Positions 26,326 to 35,412 of a stretch of 54,820 nt of DNA are shown here, one piece after another. The position numbers and the translations under genes were made by a program. The notes under the pieces are model-generated. The model searched no databases, had not been told where the DNA came from, and saw only the letters and a list, made by a program, of their open reading frames with translations. Origin of the DNA: JBPCQA01 sp050998615 (GTDB lineage Bacteria; Actinomycetota; Actinomycetes; Propionibacteriales; Nocardioidaceae); assembly GCA_050998615.1 (NCBI GenBank), contig JBPCQA010000034.1:1-54820 (forward strand). Direction: 5' to 3'. How positions within the stretch are numbered: the stretch's first letter is position 1; each line of letters starts with the position of its first letter.

Positions 26326-27338
26326 TCACCGTTCAGAGCCGAACCGCATGGGCGGACCCTCCCCCGCATGGCGACATATGTGATCGGGCGGCGGGTGTCG
26401 TGGCAAGATCGGGGATGGACTTTGGAGGAGAGACCGAGAGGCGCCGGCGATCTCGGCGACGAGGTCGGGTCGTTGGTCGATGGCCCAGCGCACCAGGTCG
26501 AGAGCCCCGAGCACTAGGAGGTCGAGAAGCATCTGGCGATCGTCGGTGAGGGAGAGGCCAAGTCCCGCAGCGAAGCGTTTCAAGTCTTCTGCGGTCGGTT
26601 CGCGGGTGGCGTGATGGGTTCGAAGCAACCGCAGCAGCTCGCCATGAGGGACCGGTCCGGTTGTGGCGGTTCCCCAGTCGAGTAGCACAGGCGGCGCATC
26701 GGGCCGCAGGATGAGGTTGCGAGGCGAGAGGTCGCCGTGGAGCAGACCTAGGTTCAGCGGTGTGAGGGCAAGCCGGTGGAGAGCAGATCGCAGCCATCCC
26801 TGCCGGGCGAGTGGGTAGACACCCAATCCGATCAGCGGGTAGGAGTCAGCTGTTCCACGTTGTACTCGAGGTGGGCTAACCAGCCAGCGGGCAAGTCCCG
26901 GCCGAACCTTGAGAACAGTCCTTCCGGCGCACCGGTGACGTCGATCGTGTGCAGGGCGCGGGCGTAGCGGGCCAGCCACTGCCAGCTGGCCGCCCCGCCA
27001 GAGGCCGCCCCCGACGCGCCCGCGACAAAGGTCTGGATCAGGTAGGGAACACCTGACGCTGTGCCGCGTGCCACGACAGCAGGGCTGGGGATCCCGTGAG
27101 CGGCTGCCTGCGCCAGGCACCAGGCTTCGATCTGGTACTCGTCCTTCCTTCGGGCATCTTTGGCGAACCGGATCACGAATCGCTCCGTGCCCGATGACGC
27201 AACGAAGACGTGGTTGACCGACCCATGGCCTTCCACCCGCGTGATCGCATCCGGACGCAATCCGTGGCGGTCCGCCATCGCCCAAGCGAGGGACTCGTCG
27301 CGGGCCGCTGACGTGGCGCGCGGACGGTCAAGGGGCAT
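26326..27338 (-). pseudogene. Frameshifted aminoglycoside-type phosphotransferase
   Basis: APH/choline-kinase family, about 337 codons. The first frame, from MPLDRPRATSAARD at 27338, gives GHGSVNHVFVASSGTERFVIRFAKDARR and ends at LEYNVEQLTPTR. The next phase picks up at SYPLIGLGVYPLARQGWL and holds the catalytic HGDLSPRNLIL and metal-binding VLLDWGTATTG. The break lies near 26850 and is a single-base change or equivalent. All catalytic parts remain but in two frames. Either a recent inactivation or an assembly error; nearby PPOX is also frameshifted. Confidence 0.78.
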
Positions 27339-27497
27339 CTCCCCAAAGTACGGGGGCAGTGGCGGCACATGGCAACTGGCGCGAGGCGTGACCCGCACTC
27401 GCCGGCCCCGAACGACGCGGCCCGCCAGAGGGCGCGTCTTCCGAAGGCCGCCTGATCCCGGCGGTATGACGCAGCCTGTGGTGCTGCGAGGGGCCAA

Positions 27498-28003
27498 TTA
27501 TCCAACCGTCGAGCCAGGGTCTGAGGGTGAGAAGCGATACGTCGTCTGGCCGTGCGCGTCGCCGAACGCGATGACCTTGGCGGCCTCGACCCGGTAGACC
27601 CGTGCGCCTCCCGTGGTACTCCCACCTGAGCGGCTGAGCTCTATGAACTCCTGCCCGTGAAACCCCCGACCTCCAGTCCCCACCGCATTTGGCAAACCAG
27701 GCGCCCGCCAGCGACCTTAGCGCCACGGCGTGGGTTAACCGCACCGCCATGCCCTCGACGACGACGTCCTTACCGCTGTCCCAGCCGTTCGCACCCGTGC
27801 TGCTCGTGGTCACCGCCACCTGCGGGTTGGAGTCGAGGTTGCACTGCTTCTGCTCCTCCCGGCCGGTACAGAATGCGAACGCGCCGTCGTGCCAAACACC
27901 GACGAGTGGCACCTCGTGCGGACGCTCGTCCGCGCGGACGGTGATGATCCAGTAGAGCTGCGCCTCGGTGAACCCGCTCGATGTCCGCCCATGGTGGTGC
28001 GAT
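27498..28003 (-). pseudogene. Frameshifted pyridoxamine-phosphate-oxidase-like protein
   Basis: FMN-binding split-barrel family. Three phases must be joined: IAPPWADIERV in the first (from about 28003), then EAQLYWIITVRADERPHEVPLVGVW with FCTGREEQKQCNLDSNPQVAVTT and DVVVEGMAVRLTH in the second, then GFHGQEF to ARVYRVEAAKVIAFGDAHGQTTYRF in the third. Shifts lie near 27975 and 27700. Two breaks in 500 bases indicate a true pseudogene. Upstream start not identified. Confidence 0.72.
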
Positions 28004-28201
28004 TGCGGCTGTTGAGTTGTTGCTCTGTTTCGACCCCAAGGCCACGGCAACCCAATCGGCAGTCGAGGACCTCGCGTCGGTGACTCGCGCCGCGTGCAAT
28101 AGCGCCCATGCCATGGCCCAAGAGCTCAGATCCTTATTGCACGTATATTGCACGCCGCCCAGTCCGAACGTGAAAAGTGCCTCTGACCTGGCGCTTTATG
28201 G

Positions 28202-28273
28202 TGGGCGCAGCAGGGATCGAACCTGCGACCACCTGCTTGTAAGGCAGGTGCTCTACCGCTGAGCTATACGCCC
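28202..28273 (-). tRNA. tRNA-Val (anticodon UAC)
   Basis: 72 nt on the minus strand. Acceptor GGGCGTA pairs with TGCGCCC (one G-U pair); D arm GCTCAGCGGTAGAGC; anticodon stem-loop CTGCC-TTACAAG-CAG with TAC; T arm GCAGG-TTCGATC-CCTGC. Discriminator A; CCA is not encoded. Reads GTA and GTG codons. Confidence 0.95.
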
Positions 28274-28415
28274 GAGGAGTCGCCTCAGCCTAACGGCACC
28301 TTCCCGGACCATCCAACGACCTCGATGGGGCCGTCGGGGCACCCTGACCGCCGTACGCAGGTCGCTCCAGGCACTCAGCCAGGCATTCGCTGGGCTGCAG
28401 CGCGCGGCGTTAGAA

Positions 28416-28457
28416 AGACGCGACCGCCAACGTCTCGGTTCGCTGGCGATCGCGTCT
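28416..28457. terminator. Hairpin downstream of ahpE
   Basis: AGACGCGACCGCCA and TGGCGATCGCGTCT (13 of 14 pair) around a 14-base loop, in the 290-base gap between ahpE and tRNA-Val. Position on the minus strand fits termination of the ahpE/DUF3052 transcript. No U-tract. Nothing else is supported in this gap. Confidence 0.4.
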
Positions 28458-28565
28458 GCAAGCATTGCAACATCTGGCGACCGGACTTTGCCAGCGTTTC
28501 TCAAAACTCTGAGCAGATCCTCAGTAAGCTCACCGCGACGATCGGCGGCAGGACCAGCCGACTGA

Positions 28566-29027
28566 TCAGCGCAACTGGGCAAGAGCCGAGCGATAGTCGT
28601 CCAGGCTTCGTGCCTGCGAGATGTCGTTCTCAACCTGCCACCTCAACACGCCGCCACGGTCGACGATGAACGTGGCTCGGCCGGCGCAGCCGAGTTGTTC
28701 GTTGAACACGTGATATGCCCGCGAAACCTCACCGTGCGGCCAAAAGTCGCTCAGCAAGGGGAAGTTCAAGCTGTCCTGTTCGGCGAAGGCGCGCAGTGCG
28801 AACATGGGGTCACACGAGATCGCCAACACCTGTTTGGAGTCGTCGGCAAGGTCGACCAGATGGTCGCGTATCTCCGAGAGTTCGCCGGTGCAAACCCGGC
28901 TGAACGCGAACGGGTAGAACACCAAGACGACGTTCTTCTCGCCAGCGAACTGTGACAGAGCGAGCTTCTCGCCGTGTTGGTTCTGCGAGGCAAAATCTGG
29001 GGCGGTCTGGCCAAGGTGCAAGGCCAC
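28566..29027 (-). CDS. ahpE: Peroxiredoxin, AhpE type
   Basis: 153 aa thiol peroxidase that reduces hydroperoxides and peroxynitrite. TAPDFASQNQHGEKLALSQFAG, then FYPFAFSRVCTGELSEIRD with the peroxidatic Cys; the opening ALHLGQTAPDF and late AGRATFIVDRGGVLRWQVEND are typical of AhpE. A Cys in LAISCDP and another in QLGCAG exist, so recycling may not be strictly 1-Cys; mycothiol/mycoredoxin is the usual reductant (established for the family). Next to DUF3052, as in M. tuberculosis Rv2238c-Rv2239c. Confidence 0.92.
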   Translation of the reverse strand: MALHLGQTAPDFASQNQHGEKLALSQFAGEKNVVLVFYPFAFSRVCTGELSEIRDHLVDLADDSKQVLAISCDPMFALRAFAEQDSLNFPLLSDFWPHGEVSRAYHVFNEQLGCAGRATFIVDRGGVLRWQVENDISQARSLDDYRSALAQLR

Positions 29028-29169
29028 AGCTGTCTCCCTTTCGGGTTGCCGGGGGTCGGCGATGGTGCCACCACATTAGCCGCGCGGGGTCGGGCCCGGC
29101 GGCTGGGATCAGGCCGGGGCCGGGTTCGCGGTTCGCGCGCTCCCGCCAACCGCCGATGCCTCGAGTGGG

Positions 29170-29604
29170 TCAGCGACGCGCGGACCGTGACGACTTGGGG
29201 GCCACCAGCTTGGTGGCTGACCAGTCAGGGCCGGCGGCCAAACTGGTGGTGGTGGAAAGTCCGGCGGTCGGGGCTGCCTCGGTGATGTCACTGGCGTCGA
29301 CGTAGTTGGGGCGCCCCACCTTAGGCGTCAAGAGCCAGATCATGCCTCCGTCAGCCAGATCGGTCAGGGAGTCGACCAAACCGTCGACCAAGTCTCCGTC
29401 ATCGTGCCGCCACCACAAGAGCACCGCGTCCACCACGTCGCCGTACTCGTCGTCGACAAGCGCCGCACCGACTGTCGCCTCGATGTCCGCGCGGACGTCT
29501 TCGTCGATGTCTTCGTCCCAGCCCAGCTCTTGAACCACCATGCCGGGCTGAAATCCGAACCGGCTGACCAGTCCGTCATCCGCGCCCCCCGCGGTCGCGC
29601 TCAC
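29170..29604 (-). CDS. DUF3052 family protein
   Basis: 144 aa, conserved actinobacterial protein of unknown role. VVQELGWDEDIDEDVRADIEATVG and LLWWRHDDGDLVDGLVDSLTDLADGGMIWLLTPKVGRPNYVDASDI are the signature; strongly acidic. GTG start at 29604 has GAGGAGG nine bases upstream; the frame to 29685 is not used. Lies between ahpE and the divergent aceE. Confidence 0.9.
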   Translation of the reverse strand: MSATAGGADDGLVSRFGFQPGMVVQELGWDEDIDEDVRADIEATVGAALVDDEYGDVVDAVLLWWRHDDGDLVDGLVDSLTDLADGGMIWLLTPKVGRPNYVDASDITEAAPTAGLSTTTSLAAGPDWSATKLVAPKSSRSARR

Positions 29605-29996
29605 GCGATGCCTCCTCGCCTGTCCGTGCACCCGGTGTGCATCCTCGAAGGAGGTTAGTCCACCGTGAACCGCCAATATGCGCAAGTCCTGGTGGAATGC
29701 TGCGGGTGACGCTCACGGCAAGTTCCGACGCTTAGAGGCCGCCGCAACCAACGCAGCGCCTGATCTTGGCGCGGCAGGGTATCGGCCCCGCACCGGCAGT
29801 CCGCGAACGGGCGCTCAGCGGTTTCGGTCGGCGTACTAATCTGAATGTGTAGACACCTGAAAATGTACGACCTCGCATCGACCAAACCGAGGAGCCGGAA
29901 CGCACCGACTTGAGGGGATCAACCGCCGCCCCAATCGCCGCCGGCCCCGAATGGACCGGTGTCCACGACCGGCACCTGACCAGCGAAGAGGACACC
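29605..29996. other. Divergent promoter region of DUF3052 and aceE
   Basis: 392 bases with no supported gene. The stretch near 29835-29870 is AT-richer (TACTAATCTGAATGTGTAGACACC) and probably holds the aceE promoter, but spacing of -35/-10 is not convincing. GTGTAGACAC is a small palindrome that could be an operator. Confidence 0.35.
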
Positions 29997-32777
29997 GTGG
30001 CAACTGCAACTGACCGTACTACCGTGATCCACGAGGGGTTGCCGACCCAGCTTCCCGACATCGACCCCGACGAGACGCAGGAGTGGCTTGAGTCGCTCGA
30101 TGCGCTGATGGACGAGAAGGGCAAGGCGCGGGCCCGCTACATCATGTTGAAGCTGCTCGAGCGGGCGCGCGAGAGCCAGGTGGGTGTCCCCGCGCTGCGC
30201 AGCACCGACTACATCAACACGATCTCGCCCGAGCAGGAGCCGTGGTTCCCCGGCGACGAGTACGTCGAGCGACGGATCCGTGCCTTCATCCGGTGGAACG
30301 CGGCGGTCATGGTCTCGCGAGCCAACCGCAAGGGCCTCGAAGTCGGCGGCCATATCGCGACGTACCAGTCCGCGGCAAGCCTGTACGAGGTCGGCTTCAA
30401 CCACTTCTTCCGCGGCAAGGACCACCCCGGCGGTGGTGACCAGATCTACATCCAAGGCCACGGGTCGCCGGGCATCTATGCGCGAGCGTTTCTCGAGGGG
30501 CGGCTCAACGAAGACCAGCTCGACGCGTTCCGCCAGGAGGTCTCTCATGGCCCGGGCAAGGGGCTGTCGTCGTACCCGCACCCCCGGCTGATGCCGGAGT
30601 TCTGGGAGTTCCCGACCGTCTCGATGGGGCTCACCGCGCTCGCCGCGATCTACCAGGCGCGCTTCAACCACTACCTCACCAACCGCGGCATCAAGGACAC
30701 CAGTGAGCAGCACGTCTGGGCGTTTCTCGGCGACGGCGAGATGGGCGAGCCGGAGTCGCTCGGGGCAATCGGCGTGGCCGCGCGCGAGGAGCTCGACAAC
30801 CTGACGTTCGTGATCAACTGCAACCTCCAGCAGCTCGACGGGCCGGTGCGCGGCAACGGAAAGATCATTCAAGAGCTCGAGTCGACCTTCCGCGGCGCCG
30901 GCTGGAACGTCATCAAGGTGATCTGGGGTCGCGAGTGGGATGAGCTGCTGGCGCGTGACGTTGACGGCGCTCTGGTCAACCAGATGAACGCGACTCCCGA
31001 CGGGCAATACCAGACCTACTCGGTCGAAAGCGGCGACTACATCCGCGAGCACTTCTTCGGCCACGATCCCCGCCTACGCAAGATGGTCGAGGACATGAGC
31101 GACGACGACCTGCGCAAACTGCCGCGGGGCGGTCACGACTACCGCAAGGTCTACGCCGCCTTAAAGGCGGCGACCGAGCACGTCGGTCAGCCGACCGTGA
31201 TCTTGGCCAAGACCATCAAGGGCTGGACCATTGACGCCCTGGAAGGCCGAAACGCCACTCACCAGATGAAAAAGCTCACCAAGGGCGACCTGAAGAAGTT
31301 CCGCGACCGGCTCTATCTCCCGATCACCGACGAGCAGATTGACGCCGCGGACGTGGCGCCGTTCTACCATCCCGGCAAGGATTCGCCGGAGGTGCAATAC
31401 ATGCTCGAGCGGCGCCGTGCCCTTGGCGGTCCGATCCCGCAGCGCCGGGTGGACCCGACCCCGATCAAGCTGCCCGGTGACGAGATGTACGCCGAGCTGA
31501 GGCAGGGCTCCGGCAAGCAGGCGATCGCCACCACGATGGCGTTCGTGCGACTCCTGCGCGACCTCATCAAGGATCCCGAGATCGGGCATCGCATCGTGCC
31601 GATCGCTCCTGACGAGTTCCGCACATTCGGGATGGACTCGATGTTCCCGACCGCGAAGATCTACTCACCACACGGCCAGCAATACGAGTCGGTTGACCGC
31701 AAGATGCTGCTTACCTACAAGGAGTCCCAGCAAGGTCAGATGCTCCACGAGGGCATCAGCGAGGCCGGCGCGATGGCGTCCACGATCGCCGCCGGCACGT
31801 CGTACGCCACTCACGGTGAGCCGATGATCCCGGTCTACATCTTCTACTCGATGTTCGGGTTCCAGCGCACCGGCGACTCGATCTGGTCGTACGCCGACCA
31901 GCTCGGGCGCGGCTTCCTGATTGGTGCCACCGCTGGCCGCACCACGTTGACCGGCGAGGGGCTACAGCATGCAGACGGGCAGTCGCCGCTGTTGGCTGCC
32001 ACCAACCCGGCGTGCGTGCACTACGACCCGGCTTATGCGTACGAGATCAGCCACATCGTGCAAGACGGGTTGCGGCGCATGTACGGCTCGACCGATGACC
32101 ACCCGCACGGAGAGGACGTCTTCTACTACCTCACCGCCTACAACGAGCCGATCGTGCAGCCCGCCGAGCCCGACGGCATCGACGTCGAGGGGTTGCTCAA
32201 GGGCATGTACCTGTTGAAGCCGGGCGTCACGAGCGACGACGACACCTCTGACAGCGCCGATGCGCCGTCGATCCAGCTGCTCGCCTCCGGCGTCGCGATG
32301 CCGTGGGCAATCAAGGCGCAGCAGATCCTCGCCGACGAGTGGCAGGTGCGCGCCGACGTCTGGTCGGTGACCTCCTGGAACGAGCTAGCGCGGGAGGCGG
32401 TCGGCGTGGACACCGGCAACCTGCTGCATCCGGACGCGGAGCAGCGGACGCCGTACGTCACCGAGGTGCTAGCCGACACCGCGGGGCCGGTGCTGGCGGT
32501 CACCGACTACATGCGAGCGGTGCCCGACCAGATCTCGCACTGGGTGCCGTCGCCGTGGCATTCCTTGGGCACGGACGGCTTCGGCTTCGCCGACACTCGG
32601 GCGGCCGCCCGGCGGTTTTTCCACGTGGACGCCGAGTCGATAGTGGTAGGGGCGTTGCGGGCGTTGGCTGATCGTAATGAGGTCGACAAGTCGAAGGTGG
32701 CTGAGGCGTTCGCGAAGTACCGCATTGACGATCCGACTGCCGTCGCCCACGTCACCCAAGAAGGCGCCGGCGCTTAG
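29997..32777 (+). CDS. aceE: Pyruvate dehydrogenase E1, homodimeric
   Basis: 926 aa ThDP-dependent decarboxylase of the pyruvate dehydrogenase complex, producing acetyl groups for acetyl-CoA. GHIATYQSAASLYEVGFNHFF, the ThDP/Mg2+ motif GDGEMGEPESLGAI and FVINCNLQQLDGPVRGNGKI, and the pyrimidine-region HEGISEAGAMASTIAAGTSY are as in E. coli-type AceE. GTG start at 29997 (VATATDRTTVIHEGL) with GAGG upstream; normal length. Placed a few genes before the fatty acid operon, as in mycobacteria, so carbon flow from pyruvate to malonyl-CoA is locally clustered. E2 and E3 are not in the window. Confidence 0.97.
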   Translation: MATATDRTTVIHEGLPTQLPDIDPDETQEWLESLDALMDEKGKARARYIMLKLLERARESQVGVPALRSTDYINTISPEQEPWFPGDEYVERRIRAFIRWNAAVMVSRANRKGLEVGGHIATYQSAASLYEVGFNHFFRGKDHPGGGDQIYIQGHGSPGIYARAFLEGRLNEDQLDAFRQEVSHGPGKGLSSYPHPRLMPEFWEFPTVSMGLTALAAIYQARFNHYLTNRGIKDTSEQHVWAFLGDGEMGEPESLGAIGVAAREELDNLTFVINCNLQQLDGPVRGNGKIIQELESTFRGAGWNVIKVIWGREWDELLARDVDGALVNQMNATPDGQYQTYSVESGDYIREHFFGHDPRLRKMVEDMSDDDLRKLPRGGHDYRKVYAALKAATEHVGQPTVILAKTIKGWTIDALEGRNATHQMKKLTKGDLKKFRDRLYLPITDEQIDAADVAPFYHPGKDSPEVQYMLERRRALGGPIPQRRVDPTPIKLPGDEMYAELRQGSGKQAIATTMAFVRLLRDLIKDPEIGHRIVPIAPDEFRTFGMDSMFPTAKIYSPHGQQYESVDRKMLLTYKESQQGQMLHEGISEAGAMASTIAAGTSYATHGEPMIPVYIFYSMFGFQRTGDSIWSYADQLGRGFLIGATAGRTTLTGEGLQHADGQSPLLAATNPACVHYDPAYAYEISHIVQDGLRRMYGSTDDHPHGEDVFYYLTAYNEPIVQPAEPDGIDVEGLLKGMYLLKPGVTSDDDTSDSADAPSIQLLASGVAMPWAIKAQQILADEWQVRADVWSVTSWNELAREAVGVDTGNLLHPDAEQRTPYVTEVLADTAGPVLAVTDYMRAVPDQISHWVPSPWHSLGTDGFGFADTRAAARRFFHVDAESIVVGALRALADRNEVDKSKVAEAFAKYRIDDPTAVAHVTQEGAGA

Positions 32778-32809
32778 AAGCAGCGGCTCGCGGGCTAGCC
32801 ATTGCCAGC

Positions 32810-33829
32810 TCAGCGTTTTGCGTGCGTCCACTCCAGCAACCGATCGAGCGGCCAGGTGTTGACGATCCGCTCCATCGGTACGCCGGCGGCTGCTGCCCGC
32901 GCGCAACCGTGGTCCAGGAACGCCAACTGACCCGGTGCGTGGGCATCGGTGTCGATACTGAAGAGGCATCCCGCCTCGAGCGCGAGCTTGATGAGTCGAG
33001 ACGGCGGATCGCGTCGCTCGGGCCGAGAGTTGATCTCGACTGCCACGTCAAACCGCGCACAGGCCGCGAAGACCACGTCAGCATCGAACTTCGACTCAGG
33101 ACGCAGCCCGCGCGATCCCTCGACCAGCCGGCCCGTGCAGTGACCGAGCACGTTCGCGAAAGAATTGGCGATCCCACCAACCATGCGCTGTGTCATCGTC
33201 TCGGCATCGGCACGCAGTTTGGAATGCACACTCGCCGTCACGACATCCAGCCGACTCAACATCTCCGCTGTCTGATCGAGGCCGCCGTCCTCGAGGATGT
33301 CCACCTCGATGCCGGGCAGCAACCTGATGTCGTCGTACTGCTCGTCGAGTCGTGCGACGACGCCGAGCTGCTCTTCGAGCCGCTTCGCGGTGAGACCGTT
33401 CGCGATCGTGAGCCGTGGGGAGTGGTCGGTCAGCGCCAGATACTCGTGGCCCACCGTGCGGGCCGCCTCGACCATCTCCTCGATCGGCGAGCCGCCATCG
33501 GACCAGTTCGAGTGTGTGTGCAAATCGCCGCGCAGCGCCGAGCGGATCGCCTCCCCACCCGTCGCCAGCGGAGCAGCCCCAAGTTCACGCAGCTCCGCGA
33601 GATACTCCGGGACCTCTCCGTTAAGGGCTTGGCGCACCACCGTGGCGGTTTTCGGCCCGACATTGGGTACGTCGGTCAGCGAGCCTTCGGCATTGCGCCG
33701 TTTCACCTCACCCGCCGGCAGCTCGGCCAATGCCCATGACGCTCGCCGGTACGCCTGCACCCGGTGCGTCTCGGCCCGGCCGCGCTCCAACCAGAACGCG
33801 ATCTCCGACAATGCCTCGATACCCTCCAC
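32810..33829 (-). CDS. PHP-domain phosphoesterase with helix-hairpin-helix
   Basis: 339 aa. N-terminal PolX-like helical part with SEIAFWLERGRAETHRVQAYRRA and DVPNVGPKTATVVRQAL (helix-hairpin-helix DNA-binding motif), then a PHP domain: GDLHTHSNWSDGGSPIEEMVEAA, ALTDHSPRLTIANG, GIEVDILEDG, VTASVHSK, VLGHCTGR, VEINSRPERRDPP and SIDTDAHAPGQL. Metal-binding His/Asp set complete. It lacks a polymerase domain; perhaps DNA repair or a 5'-phosphate nuclease. GTG at 33829 fits homologues; a GTG at 33883 is possible. Confidence 0.85.
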   Translation of the reverse strand: MEGIEALSEIAFWLERGRAETHRVQAYRRASWALAELPAGEVKRRNAEGSLTDVPNVGPKTATVVRQALNGEVPEYLAELRELGAAPLATGGEAIRSALRGDLHTHSNWSDGGSPIEEMVEAARTVGHEYLALTDHSPRLTIANGLTAKRLEEQLGVVARLDEQYDDIRLLPGIEVDILEDGGLDQTAEMLSRLDVVTASVHSKLRADAETMTQRMVGGIANSFANVLGHCTGRLVEGSRGLRPESKFDADVVFAACARFDVAVEINSRPERRDPPSRLIKLALEAGCLFSIDTDAHAPGQLAFLDHGCARAAAAGVPMERIVNTWPLDRLLEWTHAKR

Positions 33830-33912
33830 GTCGCCATCTTGCCCCACCGGCGCGAACCGTCTTCCCGGAGCCGCCGATGCCACTCGTTCCAGTGGTTCGC
33901 GCTCTTCGCTGT

Positions 33913-33953
33913 GGCTGAACGTTGACCGGCTCCGTGCCGCGTGTCGTTCAGCC
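33913..33953. repeat. Dispersed palindrome, copy 3
   Basis: GGCTGAACG and CGTTCAGCC, a perfect 9-bp inverted repeat enclosing 23 bases that end GCGTGT, same design as the copies at 13457 and 13538. Sits in the divergent gap before fasR. Confidence 0.7.
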
Positions 33954-34111
33954 TTAAGCCCATAGGGGGAGCCAAAACAGCCTCAGGCGGCACCAGCATG
34001 CGGGCGCCGGCCTCACCCGGTAAGCCAGGTGGCCAGGCGTCTCAGCGTTTGTTCAGATACCACAACGGCAGGTCACCAGCCGGGGACGCACCGGCTGAGT
34101 AGGCTACGGCC

Positions 34112-35305
34112 ATGACAGGCGGGGCCACGGCGGTCGACGACGGCAGGGCACGCAAACCGGCGCGGGCACGGGCCGCCCGACGGCTGGACGAGTCGGTGGG
34201 CTCCTTGACGGCGGCCGCGCTGGACCGCATGCACGATGAGCTGCCGTGGTTTCGCGCCCTGAGCCCGCAAGAGCGGTCGTGGATCGGTCTCACTGCCGCA
34301 GCCGGGATCTCCTCGTTCGTCGAGTGGTTCCGCAACCCGACCCCCGACCCCGCCGTGACTGCGGATGTTTTCGGTGCCGCACCGCGAGAGCTGACTGGAG
34401 TGGTCACTCTCCAGCAGACGGTAGAGATGGTGCGGACCACGATCGCGGTGACGGAAGCTCATGTCGAAGAGCTGGTCGGTGCCGGTGACTCGCAGGCCGT
34501 GCGTGAAGCGGTGATGCTGTTCTCACGGGAGATCGCCTTCGCCGCGGCAGCCATCTACGCACAGGCTGCCGAACAACGCGGCGCCTGGGACGCCCGCCTC
34601 GAAGCGTTGATCGTCGACTCCGTGTTGCGTGGCGAGGCCGGTGAGGATGTGCGCTCTCGGGCGACCGCGCTCGGGTGGGCCTCTACCAGTGGGGTCTGCG
34701 TCGTGTTGGGGTTCACCCCTGAGGGCAACTCGGCGACGGTTGTCGACTCGATCAAGCGCTCAGCCCATGCCGGTCGGCTGGACGCGCTGTGCGCCGTGCA
34801 AGGTGATCGACTCGTCGTCGTGCTTGGCGGGGTCCGTGACGCTGACCATGCCGCCGCCAAGATCGCCCCGCACTTCGGGCCGGGAGCGCTGGTGACCGGA
34901 CCGGTCGTCGACGATCTCCTCAAAGCGTTCGTCTCAGCCCGTGCCGCGATCGCCGGCCTGCGCGCCGCCATTGCCTGGCCAGAGGCTCCGCGGCCGGTGT
35001 CCAGCGACGACCTGCTGCCCGAACGGTCGCTGTCTGGAGACGGACATGCGCGCCGACAGCTCGTCTCCGACGTCTATCAGCCTCTGGTCGACGCCGGCTC
35101 CGGGTTGCTGGAAACGCTGACTGCCTACCTCGACTCCAGCGGCTCGATCGAAGCGACCGGTCGGGCACTCTTCGTGCACCCGAACACCGTGCGCTATCGA
35201 CTTCACAGGATCGCCGATGTGACCGGTTTGTCGGCAAACGCTGCCCGCGACGCGTACACGCTGCGGGTTGCGCTCACCCTGGGGCGACTGCTGGGGCCCG
35301 TGTAG
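34112..35305 (+). CDS. fasR: PucR-type activator of fatty acid synthesis (FasR-like)
   Basis: 397 aa. Ends in a PucR-family helix-turn-helix, LDSSGSIEATGRALFVHPNTVRYRLHRIADVTGL; the middle has a degenerate nucleotide-cyclase-like (GGDEF-related) region VCVVLGFTPEGNSATVVDS. It lies directly before fabD with about 107 bases between, the position of S. coelicolor FasR (SCO2386), an activator of the fabD-fabH-acpP-fabF operon, and of Rv2242. Likely binds that gap; ligand unknown. Confidence 0.88.
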   Translation: MTGGATAVDDGRARKPARARAARRLDESVGSLTAAALDRMHDELPWFRALSPQERSWIGLTAAAGISSFVEWFRNPTPDPAVTADVFGAAPRELTGVVTLQQTVEMVRTTIAVTEAHVEELVGAGDSQAVREAVMLFSREIAFAAAAIYAQAAEQRGAWDARLEALIVDSVLRGEAGEDVRSRATALGWASTSGVCVVLGFTPEGNSATVVDSIKRSAHAGRLDALCAVQGDRLVVVLGGVRDADHAAAKIAPHFGPGALVTGPVVDDLLKAFVSARAAIAGLRAAIAWPEAPRPVSSDDLLPERSLSGDGHARRQLVSDVYQPLVDAGSGLLETLTAYLDSSGSIEATGRALFVHPNTVRYRLHRIADVTGLSANAARDAYTLRVALTLGRLLGPV

Positions 35306-35412
35306 GTCCGGCGGTAGGACGCGGGCGCTTGTGGGAAGCATACAAGATCGTCTTTGCAGTTTCGTCTTCGCCCGATTCAACGTACGTGCCGGTAACACGG
35401 CATGATGGGCGT

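Noticed and set aside
22194..28003. All frameshifts treated as sequencing errors
   Set aside because: Core genes over the same length carry none, and some damaged genes also have deletions, so decay is the simpler reading; single-base cases remain open.
29919..31064. 381-codon minus-strand frame inside aceE
   Set aside because: Shadow of the aceE reading frame; no motifs, no ribosome-binding site.
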